A stretch of 64,000 nt of DNA, taken from positions 6,625,001 through 6,689,000 of the forward strand of contig NZ_CP108518.1 of the NCBI RefSeq assembly GCF_035989885.1, in the 5' to 3' direction. This DNA is from Streptomyces sp. NBC_01232 (GTDB lineage Bacteria > Actinomycetota > Actinomycetes > Streptomycetales > Streptomycetaceae). The position numbers and the translations under genes were made by a program. The notes beneath the pieces are model-generated. The model saw only the letters and a list, made by a program, of their open reading frames with translations, was not told where the DNA came from and made no database searches. This document shows, one piece after another, positions 23,081 to 30,730 of the stretch; the first letter of the stretch is position 1, and every line of letters begins with the position of its first letter.

Positions 23081-25158
23081 GCGGGGACCTCCGTGCTTGC
23101 AACGAGTGCGTTGTCGATATCGAGGGGAGCGAGCTTGTTGGCCTTGCGGATCTCGTCGACGATACGGCCGATGATCTCCGTGATGCCGAAGTCCTTCGGC
23201 GTGAAGACCGCGGCGACACCCGCGGCCTTCAGCGTCACGGCGTCGGCGTTCGGAATGATGCCTCCGACGATGACCGGGATGTCACCCGCCCCCGCCAGCC
23301 GCAGGCGTTCCAGGACGTCCGGGACGAGAGCGCTGTGCGAGCCGGACAGGATGGACAGTCCCACGCAGTGCACGTCCTCGGCCAGCGCCGCGGAGGAGAT
23401 CTCCTCCGGCGTCAGCCTGATGCCCTGGTAGACCACCTCGAAGCCGGCGTCGCGGGCCCGGACTGCGATCTGCTCGGCGCCGTTGGAGTGCCCGTCGAGG
23501 CCGGGCTTGCCGACCAGCAGGCGCAGCCGGCCCGAGCCGAGCTCGTCGGCCGTACGGGAGACCTTCTCGCGGACCTCGTGCATCGGCGTGCCGGGCTCGG
23601 CGGTGACGGCCACCGGGGCCGAGGAGACCCCGGTCGGGGCGCGGAACTCGCCGAACACCTCGCGCAGGGCGCTGGACCACTCGCCGGTGGTGACACCCGC
23701 GCGGGCGCACTCCAGCGTGGCCTCCATGAGGTTCTCGGTGCCCGCCGCGGCCTCCTTGAGGCGTTCCAGCGCCTGCTGGGTGGTGGGGAAGACGAACGGG
23801 TCGCCGTTCCCCTGGCGGTCCGAGGACTCCTGGCGCTCGGCGCGCCAGCGGCCGATGCGCTCCACGGTCAGCGCCTCCACGGCGCCGTCGACCGTCATGA
23901 TGGCGCCGTCCAGGTCGGACGTGAGCGGGTTCTCCTCGGTCTGCTGGAAGCAGTTGACGCCGACGATCTTGTCCTCGCCGGCCTCGATCCGCGCCCGGCG
24001 TTCGGCGTGCGAGGCGACCAGCTCGCCCTTCAGGTACCCGGACTCGACGGCCGCCATGGCGCCGCCCATCTCCTGGATCCGGTCGATCTCGGCCAGGCAG
24101 TCGGCGACCAGGGAGTCGACTTTGGCTTCGATGACGTGGGATCCGGCGAAGATGTCCTCGTACTCCAGCAGGTCGCTCTCGTGCGCCAGGACCTGCTGGA
24201 TGCGCAGCGACCACTGCTGGTCCCAGGGCCGGGGCAGGCCCAGCGCCTCGTTCCAGGCGGGCAGCTGCACGGCTCGGGCGCGGGCGTCCTTGGAGAGGGT
24301 GACCGCGAGCATCTCCAGCACGATGCGCTGGACGTTGTTCTCGGGCTGGGCCTCGGTCAGTCCCAGGGAGTTGACCTGGACGCCGTAACGGAAGCGACGC
24401 TGCTTCGCGTTCTCGATGCCGTACCGCTCCTTGGTGACCTTGTCCCAGATGCGGCCGAAGGCGCGCATCTTGCACATTTCCTCGATGAAGCGGACGCCCG
24501 CGTTCACGAAGAAGGAGATGCGGGCGACGACCTCGCCGAAGCGCTCCTCGGGCACCTGGCCCGAGTCGCGCACCGAGTCGAGGACCGCGATCGCCGTGGA
24601 CATCGCGTACGAGATCTCCTGGACCGGGGTGGCCCCGGCCTCCTGGAGGTGGTACGAGCAGATGTTGATCGGGTTCCACTTGGGGATGTGGTTGACCGTG
24701 TAGGCGATCATGTCCGTCGTCAGCCGCAGGGACGGCCCCGGCGGGAAGACGTGCGTCCCGCGCGAGAGGTATTCCTTGACGATGTCGTTCTGGGTGGTGC
24801 CCTGGAGCTGGGCGATGTCCGCACCCTGCTCCTCGGCGGCCACCTGGTAGAGCGCCAGCAGCCACATGGCCGTGGCGTTGATCGTCATCGAGGTGTTCAT
24901 CTGTTCCAGGGGAATGTCCTGGAACAGCCTCCGCATGTCGCCCAGATGGGAGACCGGGACCCCGACCCGGCCCACCTCGCCGCGGGCGAGGATGTGGTCG
25001 GGGTCGTAGCCGGTCTGCGTCGGCAGGTCGAACGCGACCGACAGGCCGGTCTGGCCCTTGGCGAGGTTGCGGCGGTACAGCTCGTTGGACGCCTCGGCCG
25101 TGGAGTGGCCGGCGTACGTCCGCATGAGCCACGGACGGTCCTTCTGGCGCTCTGTCAT
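23077..25158 (-). CDS. ecm: Ethylmalonyl-CoA mutase (adenosylcobalamin-dependent, MeaA)
   Basis: The 693-residue protein has the methylmalonyl-CoA mutase-type TIM barrel (about residues 1-520) and a C-terminal B12-binding domain (about 550-680). The barrel contains LSVAFDLPTQTGYDPDHILARGEVG, and the cobalamin motif DGHSNGAEQIA carries the lower-ligand His, followed by LSILSGSH and VIVGGIIP. It isomerises (2R)-ethylmalonyl-CoA to methylsuccinyl-CoA. Fusion of both domains in a single chain and the position directly after ccr distinguish it from the two-subunit methylmalonyl-CoA mutase. It begins 31 nt after ccr and overlaps mcl by 4 bp. Confidence 0.95.
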   Translation of the reverse strand: MTERQKDRPWLMRTYAGHSTAEASNELYRRNLAKGQTGLSVAFDLPTQTGYDPDHILARGEVGRVGVPVSHLGDMRRLFQDIPLEQMNTSMTINATAMWLLALYQVAAEEQGADIAQLQGTTQNDIVKEYLSRGTHVFPPGPSLRLTTDMIAYTVNHIPKWNPINICSYHLQEAGATPVQEISYAMSTAIAVLDSVRDSGQVPEERFGEVVARISFFVNAGVRFIEEMCKMRAFGRIWDKVTKERYGIENAKQRRFRYGVQVNSLGLTEAQPENNVQRIVLEMLAVTLSKDARARAVQLPAWNEALGLPRPWDQQWSLRIQQVLAHESDLLEYEDIFAGSHVIEAKVDSLVADCLAEIDRIQEMGGAMAAVESGYLKGELVASHAERRARIEAGEDKIVGVNCFQQTEENPLTSDLDGAIMTVDGAVEALTVERIGRWRAERQESSDRQGNGDPFVFPTTQQALERLKEAAAGTENLMEATLECARAGVTTGEWSSALREVFGEFRAPTGVSSAPVAVTAEPGTPMHEVREKVSRTADELGSGRLRLLVGKPGLDGHSNGAEQIAVRARDAGFEVVYQGIRLTPEEISSAALAEDVHCVGLSILSGSHSALVPDVLERLRLAGAGDIPVIVGGIIPNADAVTLKAAGVAAVFTPKDFGITEIIGRIVDEIRKANKLAPLDIDNALVASTEVPA

Positions 25159-25189
25159 CTCAGGCTGTCCCTTAGGCCTTTGAACGGTC

Positions 25190-26527
25190 TCAGACGTTGC
25201 GGAAGCGGTTGATGGCGTCGAGGTGCTTGGCGCGCATCTCGTGGTCGCGGACGCCCAGGCCCTCCTCGGGGGCCAGCGCGAGGACGCCGACCTTGCCCTG
25301 GTGGAGGTTGCGGTGGACGTCGTAGGCGGCCTGGCCGGTCTCCTCCAGGGAGTAGACCTTCGACAGGGTGGGGTGGATCTTGCCCTTGGCGATCAGGCGG
25401 TTGGCCTCCCACGCCTCGCGGTAGTTGGCGAAGTGCGAGCCGACGATCCGCTTCAGCGACATCCACAGGTAGCGGTTGTCGTACTGGTGCATGTAGCCCG
25501 AGGTCGAGGCGCAGGTGGTGATGGTGCCGCCCTTGCGGGTGACGTACACCGAGGCGCCGAAGGTCTCGCGGCCCGGGTGCTCGAAGACGATGTCGATGTC
25601 CTCGCCGCCGGTCAGCTCGCGGATCTTGGAGCCGAAGCGCTTCCACTCGCGCGGGTCCTGGGTGTGCTCGTCCTTCCAGAACTTGTAGCCCTCGGCGTTG
25701 CGGTCGATGACCGCGGTGGCGCCCATGGCCCGGCAGATGTCCGCCTTCTCGGGGCTGGAGACCACGCAGACCGGGTTGGCGCCGCCGGCCAGCGCGAACT
25801 GGGTGGCGTAGGAGCCGAGGCCGCCGCTGGCGCCCCAGATCAGGACGTTGTCGCCCTGCTTCATGCCGGCGCCGTTCTGGGAGACCAGCTGGCGGTAGGC
25901 CGTGGAGTTGACCAGACCGGGGGAGGCGGCCTCCTCCCAGCTCAGGTGGTCGGGCTTGGGCATCAGCTGGTTCGACTTGACCAGGGCGATCTCGGCCAGG
26001 CCGCCGAAGTTGGTCTCGAAGCCCCAGATGCGCTGCTCGGGGTCGAGCATCGTGTCGTTGTGGCCGTCGGAGGACTCCAGCTCGACCGAGAGGCAGTGCG
26101 CCACGACCTCGTCGCCCGGGTTCCAGGCGTTGACGCCGGGGCCGGTGCGCAGGACGACGCCCGCGAGGTCGGAGCCGATGACGTGGTAGGGCAGGTCGTG
26201 GCGCTTGGTCAGCTCGGACAGGCGCCCGTAGCGCTCCAGGAAGCTGAAGGTGGAGACCGGCTCGAAGATCGAGGTCCACACGGAGTTGTAGTTGACCGAG
26301 GAGGCCATAACGGCGACCAGGGCCTCGCCCGGGCCCAGCTCCGGCACCGGGACGTTGTCCAGGTGGAGGGACTTGCGCGGGTCCTTCTCGCGTGTCGTCA
26401 GCCCCGCGAACATCTCCGCCTCGTCCTTGTGCACGGTGATCGCGCGGTACGAGTCGGGCAGCGGCAGCGCTGCGAAGTCTGCGGCGGTGGCGGACTGCGA
26501 CTGAATCGCGTCCAGGATGTCCTTCAC
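25190..26527 (-). CDS. ccr: Crotonyl-CoA carboxylase/reductase
   Basis: This 445-residue medium-chain dehydrogenase/reductase carries out NADPH-dependent reductive carboxylation of crotonyl-CoA to (2S)-ethylmalonyl-CoA. The residues reported to bind CO2 in the Kitasatospora setae enzyme are all present at identical numbering: Asn81 (SSVNYNSVWT), Phe170-Glu171 (WGFETNFGG) and His365 (VGSHFANYREAW). IWGASGGLGSYATQFAL is the NADPH-binding Rossmann loop. It is the first gene of the ethylmalonyl-CoA operon, serving acetate assimilation and supply of ethylmalonyl-CoA as a polyketide extender. A promoter with near-consensus boxes lies about 200 nt upstream, leaving a long leader. Confidence 0.97.
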   Translation of the reverse strand: MKDILDAIQSQSATAADFAALPLPDSYRAITVHKDEAEMFAGLTTREKDPRKSLHLDNVPVPELGPGEALVAVMASSVNYNSVWTSIFEPVSTFSFLERYGRLSELTKRHDLPYHVIGSDLAGVVLRTGPGVNAWNPGDEVVAHCLSVELESSDGHNDTMLDPEQRIWGFETNFGGLAEIALVKSNQLMPKPDHLSWEEAASPGLVNSTAYRQLVSQNGAGMKQGDNVLIWGASGGLGSYATQFALAGGANPVCVVSSPEKADICRAMGATAVIDRNAEGYKFWKDEHTQDPREWKRFGSKIRELTGGEDIDIVFEHPGRETFGASVYVTRKGGTITTCASTSGYMHQYDNRYLWMSLKRIVGSHFANYREAWEANRLIAKGKIHPTLSKVYSLEETGQAAYDVHRNLHQGKVGVLALAPEEGLGVRDHEMRAKHLDAINRFRNV

Positions 26528-26729
26528 GGTGAGCCTCCGGCTAGCGCTGATGAGGGTGCGCTGAGGTAAACGGGGTGCGTGGTGCGGTGTGGTGTGTGCC
26601 GTCGGTCCGGCTGGTGCGGTGCTGCTGGGCTACGCCCGTGGTGAGGCGCGCGGTGCCTGGTGACGCAGGCAATCCGGGGCGCGTTCCACGCCGTGTGGGC
26701 GTGGGTCGCGGGGACATCCGGACGACTTC

Positions 26730-26758
26730 AACGTATGGCACCCCGTGTCACCCGGCAA
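26730..26758 (-). promoter_or_regulatory. Candidate ccr promoter
   Basis: Reading the minus strand, TTGCCG (26758-26753) and TACGTT (26735-26730) are separated by exactly 17 nt. This matches the HrdB-type pattern better than anything else in the gap. Transcription would start near 26723, about 195 nt before the ccr ATG. That is unusually long for this genome. Confidence 0.55.
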
Positions 26759-26811
26759 GGCACCGCGTGCCAAAACTTTCTCTCATTTGCCGATTGACCT
26801 GCACCGATGAG

Positions 26812-26825
26812 CGATGATCGATCAA
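26812..26825. promoter_or_regulatory. Element upstream of ccr shared with the fused dehydrogenase gene
   Basis: CGATGATCGATCAA contains the perfect 10-bp palindrome TGATCGATCA (26815-26824). The same 14-mer with one mismatch, CGATCATCGATCAA, occurs at 30040-30053 upstream of the 3-hydroxyacyl-CoA dehydrogenase gene, in the same orientation relative to the gene it precedes. It is a candidate common operator. Confidence 0.45.
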
Positions 26826-26861
26826 AGTTACCTGCGAGTAGGGGCAAGCCGGACAAACGAA

Positions 26862-26892
26862 AGCGGCCGCCCCCGGTACGGGAGCGGCCGCT
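26862..26892 (-). terminator. Hairpin terminator downstream of the TetR-type gene
   Basis: AGCGGCCGC (26862-26870) pairs with GCGGCCGCT (26884-26892). An inner CCCG/CGGG pair encloses GTA, giving a stem of about 13 bp interrupted by one small bulge. It lies 57-87 nt beyond the TetR stop and upstream of ccr, so it should separate the two transcripts. Confidence 0.75.
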
Positions 26893-26901
26893 GTGACCCT
26901 T

Positions 26902-26928
26902 GGCACCTCCCAGCGGTAGCTGGGGGAG
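26902..26928. repeat. 27-bp inverted copy of the 11768-11794 repeat
   Basis: This 27-bp segment is the exact reverse complement of 11768-11794. It is an internal hairpin (CTCCCAGC/GCTGGGGGAG core) located directly after the TetR stop at 26949. It probably belongs to a dispersed family of short intergenic palindromes that can act as terminators. Confidence 0.75.
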
Positions 26929-26948
26929 TCGCGCGTGGTGCTTCTCGG

Positions 26949-27761
26949 CTACTTCGGGCGCAGGGCCTCTTCGATGGTCCGCATGACCTCGTCCAGCGGA
27001 GCGTCCGTGCGGGCCACCGCCACCAGCACCTCGCCCTGCGTACGGACGGCCGCCGGCGCGGCCGGCGCCGCACCCAGGGTGCGGCCCGCGCCGATGCCCG
27101 AGCCGAAGGTGTTCCGGACGATCGAGAAGGCGTGGTCCAGCTGCGCCTCCACGTCCCCCTGGCCGCCCGCCCGCAGCCAGCGCCGCAGGACGTGGTTGTG
27201 GGCGGTGACGACCGCCGAGGCGGCCACCTCGGCCAGCAGCGGATCGTCATTGCCGTCGTGGTGATCGGTCTCGTCGAAGTGGGCCAGCAGATAGCGTGTG
27301 AACAGCCGCTCGTACCGGGCCACCGAGGCGATCTCCCGCTCCCGCAGCGCCGGTACCTCGCGGGTCAGCCGGTAGCGCTCCACCGACACCGCCGGCGAGG
27401 CGGCGTACATCTTCATGACTTCCTTGATCCCGCGGCACACCGTGTCGAGCGGGTGCTCGTGCGCCGGGGCGACGTCCAGGACGGCCTCGGCGCGGGTCAG
27501 GGTGTCGTCGTGGTCCGGGAAGATCGCCTCTTCCTTGGACCGGAAGTGCCGGAAGAAGGTCCGGCGCGCCACACCGGCGGTCGCCGCGATCTCGTCGACC
27601 GTCGTCGCCTCGTACCCCTTGGTCGCGAAGAGCTCCATGGCCGCGGCGGCGAGCTCGCGGCGCATCTTGAGCCGCTGCGCGGCCGCCTTGGTGCCGGCCG
27701 GACTCTCGGGTGTGTCGGAGGCCGTGGCGGCGCGGGGCGAGGTCTTGGCGGGCTGGGACAT
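26949..27761 (-). CDS. TetR-family transcriptional regulator
   Basis: The 270-residue protein has an N-terminal TetR helix-turn-helix (about residues 28-75: LKMRRELAAAAMELFATKGYEATTVDEIAATAGVARRTFFRHF in parts) and a long helical ligand-binding domain. The C-terminal 40 residues are alanine-rich. It lies between ccr and the fused 3-hydroxyacyl-CoA dehydrogenase, all on one strand, and is the natural candidate regulator of this carbon pathway. An acyl-CoA ligand is plausible but unproven. ATG at 27761 is taken; an alternative at 27779 would add six residues, and neither has a good ribosome site. AAGTACTT (27769-27776), a palindrome at the start, could mediate autoregulation. Confidence 0.88.
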   Translation of the reverse strand: MSQPAKTSPRAATASDTPESPAGTKAAAQRLKMRRELAAAAMELFATKGYEATTVDEIAATAGVARRTFFRHFRSKEEAIFPDHDDTLTRAEAVLDVAPAHEHPLDTVCRGIKEVMKMYAASPAVSVERYRLTREVPALREREIASVARYERLFTRYLLAHFDETDHHDGNDDPLLAEVAASAVVTAHNHVLRRWLRAGGQGDVEAQLDHAFSIVRNTFGSGIGAGRTLGAAPAAPAAVRTQGEVLVAVARTDAPLDEVMRTIEEALRPK

Positions 27762-27924
27762 AGAGCGAAAGTACTTCATTCGTGCAGGGGAGCGCGCCTG
27801 CGGGGGGTGGGAGAGGGGTGGATGCGGGGGAGAGCCCGCACTGGGCTCGTGAGGGTTGGCCCGCCGTGAGGGTCCGGCGGGCCCGAGCAGCCCTCCCCAC
27901 GCATCCGGCTCGTGGCCCGACGGA

Positions 27925-29724
27925 TTACCGGCGGGCGGCGTACTCACGGAATCCGCGGCCGGTCTTCCGGCCCAGGCAGCCCGCCGCCACCAGGTGCTCC
28001 AGCAGCGGGGACGGGGCCAGACCCGGGTCGCGGAACTCCGCGTGCAGGACCTTCTCGATGGCCAGCGACACATCGAGCCCGACCACGTCGAGGAGCTCGA
28101 ACGGCCCCATCGGGTAGCCGCCGCCCAGCTTCATCGCGGCGTCGATCTGGTCGATGTCGGCGTAGTGCTGCTCGACCATCTTGATCGCGTTGTTGAGGTA
28201 CGGGAACAGCAGCGCGTTCACGATGAAGCCGGCCCGGTCGCCGCAGTCCACGGGGTGCTTGCGCACCTTGACGCAGATCTCGCGGACCGTGGCGTGCACG
28301 TCGTCGGACGTCAGGACGGTCCGGACCACCTCGACCAGCTTCATCGCCGGGGCCGGGTTGAAGAAGTGCATGCCGATCACGTCCTCGGGACGCGAGGTCA
28401 CGCGGGCGATCGCGATGACCGGCAGCGAGGAGGTGGTCGTGGCCAGCACCGCGCCCGGCTTGCAGACCTTGTCCAGGGAAGCGAACAGCTCCTGCTTGAC
28501 CGCCAGGTCCTCGGCGACGGCCTCCACGGCCAGGTCCACCTCGGCGAAGGCGTCCAGCGAACCGGCCGGAGTGATCCGCTCCAGGGTCTGCGCGGCGCCC
28601 TCCTCGGTCAGGCGGCCCTTGGACACCGCACGGCCCAAGGACTTCCCGATCGCGGCCTTGGCGGCCTCGGCCTTCTCCTGGCTGCGGGCGGCGAGCACCA
28701 CGCTGTAGCCGGCCTGCGCGAAGACCTGGGCGATTCCGCTCGCCATCGTCCCGGAGCCGGCCACACCGACGGAGGCGACGGGGCGGCCCGCGCCGATGAG
28801 GGACCCGTCGAGCGGGGTCTGGAGGTCGCGGACGATCACCGGGCTGCCCGCGGTCTCGTACGTGTAGAAGCCGCGGCCGGACTTCTGGCCGGTGAGGCCG
28901 GCCTCGGCGAGCTGGCCCAGGATCGGGGCCGGGGCGTGCAGCCGGTCGCCGGAGGAGGCGTACATGGCCTCCAGGACGGTGCGGGCGGTGTCCACGCCGA
29001 TCAGGTCGAGCAGCGCGAGCGGGCCCATGGGCAGGCCGCAGCCGAGCCGCATCGCCGCGTCGATGTCCTCGCGGGAGGCGTACCGGGCCTCGTACATCGC
29101 GGCGGCCTGGTTGAGGTAGCCGAAGAGCAGGCCGTCGGCGACGAAGCCGGGCCGGTCGCCGACCGGGACGGGCTCCTTGCCGAGCTCGCGGGCCAGCTCG
29201 GTGACCGCCTCGACGGCCGGCGGGGCGGTCAGGACGCAGGAGACGATCTCGACCAGCTTCATCGCGGGCGCCGGGTTGAAGAAGTGCAGGCCCAGCACCC
29301 GCTCGGGGCGCAGGGACTCGGCGGCCATCCGCGTGACCGACAGGGCGTTGGTGCCGGTCGCCAGGATGGTGTCGGGCCGGACGATCGCGTCGAGCTCGCG
29401 GAACACCTGCTGCTTGATCTCGTACGACTCGGGCACGACCTCGATGACGAGGTCGGCCTCGGCGGCCGCGCCCAGGTCGGTGAACGTGCGGAAGCGGGCG
29501 AGCACGTCGGCCCGCTCCTGCTCGGTGAGCAGCTCCCGGGTGACGGAGCGGGCGGTGGCCGAGGCGAGGGCGGCCGCGGCCCGGTGGGCGGCGGCCTCGC
29601 TGATGTCGATGCCGATGACCTCGCGGCCGGACCGGGCGAGGACCTCGGCGATGCCGGTGCCCATCGTGCCGAGGCCGACGACGGCGATGGTCTGCAGGGT
29701 GGGGTGACTGGACTGACGGTCCAT
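27925..29724 (-). CDS. Tandem-duplicated 3-hydroxyacyl-CoA dehydrogenase (3-hydroxybutyryl-CoA dehydrogenase type)
   Basis: The 599-residue protein consists of two complete 3-hydroxyacyl-CoA dehydrogenase units fused head to tail (about residues 10-310 and 313-599). Each has an NAD-binding loop (VGLGTMGTG and VAGSGTMASG), the catalytic-His block (GLHFFNPAPAMKLVE and GMHFFNPAPAMKLVE), and a C-terminal dimerisation domain (GLPMGPLALLDLIGVD and GYPMGPFELLDVVGLD). Normal family members are one unit of about 285 residues. It would reduce acetoacetyl-CoA to 3-hydroxybutyryl-CoA, feeding Ccr. ATG at 29724 has GGAG seven nt upstream; the frame is open much further upstream without homology. The position beside the ethylmalonyl-CoA operon supports the role. 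Confidence 0.92.
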   Translation of the reverse strand: MDRQSSHPTLQTIAVVGLGTMGTGIAEVLARSGREVIGIDISEAAAHRAAAALASATARSVTRELLTEQERADVLARFRTFTDLGAAAEADLVIEVVPESYEIKQQVFRELDAIVRPDTILATGTNALSVTRMAAESLRPERVLGLHFFNPAPAMKLVEIVSCVLTAPPAVEAVTELARELGKEPVPVGDRPGFVADGLLFGYLNQAAAMYEARYASREDIDAAMRLGCGLPMGPLALLDLIGVDTARTVLEAMYASSGDRLHAPAPILGQLAEAGLTGQKSGRGFYTYETAGSPVIVRDLQTPLDGSLIGAGRPVASVGVAGSGTMASGIAQVFAQAGYSVVLAARSQEKAEAAKAAIGKSLGRAVSKGRLTEEGAAQTLERITPAGSLDAFAEVDLAVEAVAEDLAVKQELFASLDKVCKPGAVLATTTSSLPVIAIARVTSRPEDVIGMHFFNPAPAMKLVEVVRTVLTSDDVHATVREICVKVRKHPVDCGDRAGFIVNALLFPYLNNAIKMVEQHYADIDQIDAAMKLGGGYPMGPFELLDVVGLDVSLAIEKVLHAEFRDPGLAPSPLLEHLVAAGCLGRKTGRGFREYAARR

Positions 29725-30039
29725 CGAGGGACTCCAGTGGAAGAGGGTGACGACTGAGGGGCGCGCGGCGCACGGCGCGCGCGGATGCCGTACGGAAGAG
29801 CCGTGCGGTGGAAGGCCCGGGGTGAGGGGGCCGAGGGGAGCAGCCCTCGGGGAGCGGGTCCCCGGGGCGAGAACGGCGGAACCCTGTCCCGGGGTCACGC
29901 CGTGAATACGAACCGACCGACACGAGGCGGCTGCGTCACCAGGCCGCCCTCGTACGTTGTTGCAACGACAGTAACTCGCCGGTAACTGGTGCGCCATAGC
30001 GCGGAGATGTGACCTGTACCGCCCAAATGTACCGATCAT

Positions 30040-30053
30040 CGATCATCGATCAA
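30040..30053. promoter_or_regulatory. Second copy of the ccr-type upstream element
   Basis: CGATCATCGATCAA differs from 26812-26825 at one base only and lies 316 nt upstream of the fused dehydrogenase ATG, in the same relative orientation. It overlaps a GATCATC tandem repeat. Confidence 0.45.
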
Positions 30054-30104
30054 CCGGCTGTCGCCGATGTCCCGAAACCCGGCGCGGCGACCGCTGTGTC
30101 CCCC

Positions 30105-30110
30105 TAGGGT
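30105..30110 (+). promoter_or_regulatory. TAGGGT -10 element of the leaderless HEAT-repeat gene
   Basis: TAGGGT is six nt upstream of the GTG at 30117. The 15-nt string including the start codon is identical to that at 14934-14948. This spacing puts the transcription start at or next to the start codon. Confidence 0.55.
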
Positions 30111-30116
30111 GGCCGG

Positions 30117-30668
30117 GTGAACGACGTGCTGGAGCGCCTGCGGGCGGAGGCGGGACCGTCACCCGAGTACGAGGTGCTGCTCACGGCCGCCCCCGACGGC
30201 CTGGCCGCCTCCCTGACCTCGTCCGGACTGCCCCTGTGGGCCCGCGAACTGGCCGCGTACCGGCTGGGCCTCGCGGGAGACCGGCGCGCCTTCGAAGCCC
30301 TCGTCCTGCTCCTCAACCACCGCGACCCGGCCCGCTGCGCGGCCGCCGCCGAGGCGCTGGCCGTCCTGGACGACCCGCGCACCGCCCGCGCCGCCGCGGC
30401 GCTCGCCACCAACAGCCTGCGCACGGCCTACGCCCTGCAGCCCGTGCGCCTGCTCACCGCCCTGCGCGCCCCCGAATCCGTACCGGCCCTGATGGCCACC
30501 CTGGGGCGGCTGCTGTCCCCGCACGACCCGTACTGGCGCGTGGCCCTAGCCTGCGTCGAGGGGCTCGGCGCCCTCGCCGACCCCCGCGCCCGCGAACTGC
30601 TCACCCGCGCCCAGTCCCACCCCCGGCTCGCGGTGGCGGCGACGGCCGCGCTGCGCGGACTGGGCTGA
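30117..30668 (+). CDS. HEAT-repeat protein
   Basis: The 183-residue alanine-rich protein is built of about four helical HEAT/PBS-lyase-like repeats, visible as recurring A-A-x-L/LxxLxDPR patterns (RDPARCAAAAEALAVLDDPRTARAAAAL, and VEGLGALADPRARELLTRA). Such repeats are protein-protein interaction scaffolds without catalytic function. No signal peptide is present. GTG at 30117 immediately follows a TAGGGT promoter box, so the transcript is probably leaderless. It stands alone between a divergent dehydrogenase and a convergent hydrolase; its partner is unknown. Confidence 0.8.
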   Translation: MNDVLERLRAEAGPSPEYEVLLTAAPDGLAASLTSSGLPLWARELAAYRLGLAGDRRAFEALVLLLNHRDPARCAAAAEALAVLDDPRTARAAAALATNSLRTAYALQPVRLLTALRAPESVPALMATLGRLLSPHDPYWRVALACVEGLGALADPRARELLTRAQSHPRLAVAATAALRGLG

Positions 30669-30697
30669 GGGCCCGTACGGGATCACCCGACGGGCCC
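30669..30697. terminator. Bidirectional hairpin terminator
   Basis: GGGCCCGT (30669-30676) pairs with ACGGGCCC (30690-30697). An inner CGGG/CCCG pair surrounds an ATCA loop, with one bulged A. It follows the HEAT gene stop directly and lies 34 nt from the end of the convergent hydrolase. Confidence 0.65.
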
Positions 30698-30730
30698 GGC
30701 GGCCGCTCGGCCCCCGGGCCGTCGCGGAGG

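Larger units (their letters stand above)
26528..26948. other. Regulatory intergenic region upstream of ccr
   Basis: There is no gene in this 421-bp gap. From ccr outward it holds a leader of about 195 nt rich in GTG/TGG repeats (26570-26660), the ccr promoter (26730-26758) and an AT-richer stretch (26761-26800). These are followed by the element CGATGATCGATCAA (26812-26825), a hairpin terminator of the TetR gene (26862-26892) and the 27-bp repeat copy (26902-26928). Features with clear support are listed separately. Confidence 0.6.
29725..30116. other. Divergent intergenic region upstream of the fused dehydrogenase
   Basis: There is no gene in this 392-bp gap between divergent genes. It contains TCACGCCGTGA (29895-29905), the palindrome GTTGCAAC (29959-29966) and, at 30034-30052, the 7-bp unit GATCATC repeated twice plus a partial third copy. 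The last part (30040-30053) matches the ccr upstream element in 13 of 14 positions. At its right end is the leaderless TAGGGT promoter of the HEAT gene. The dehydrogenase promoter itself could not be placed. Confidence 0.5.

Noticed and set aside
26541..26741. 66-codon open frame on the minus strand directly upstream of ccr, a possible leader peptide
   Set aside because: Its ATG (26741) lies upstream of the proposed -10 box and transcription start, it has no ribosome site, and its Thr/Arg/Pro-rich composition is what out-of-frame GC-rich DNA gives.
30034..30052. GATCATC tandem repeat as an origin or iteron array
   Set aside because: Only two and a half copies are present and no replication gene is nearby. 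A regulatory role shared with ccr explains it better.
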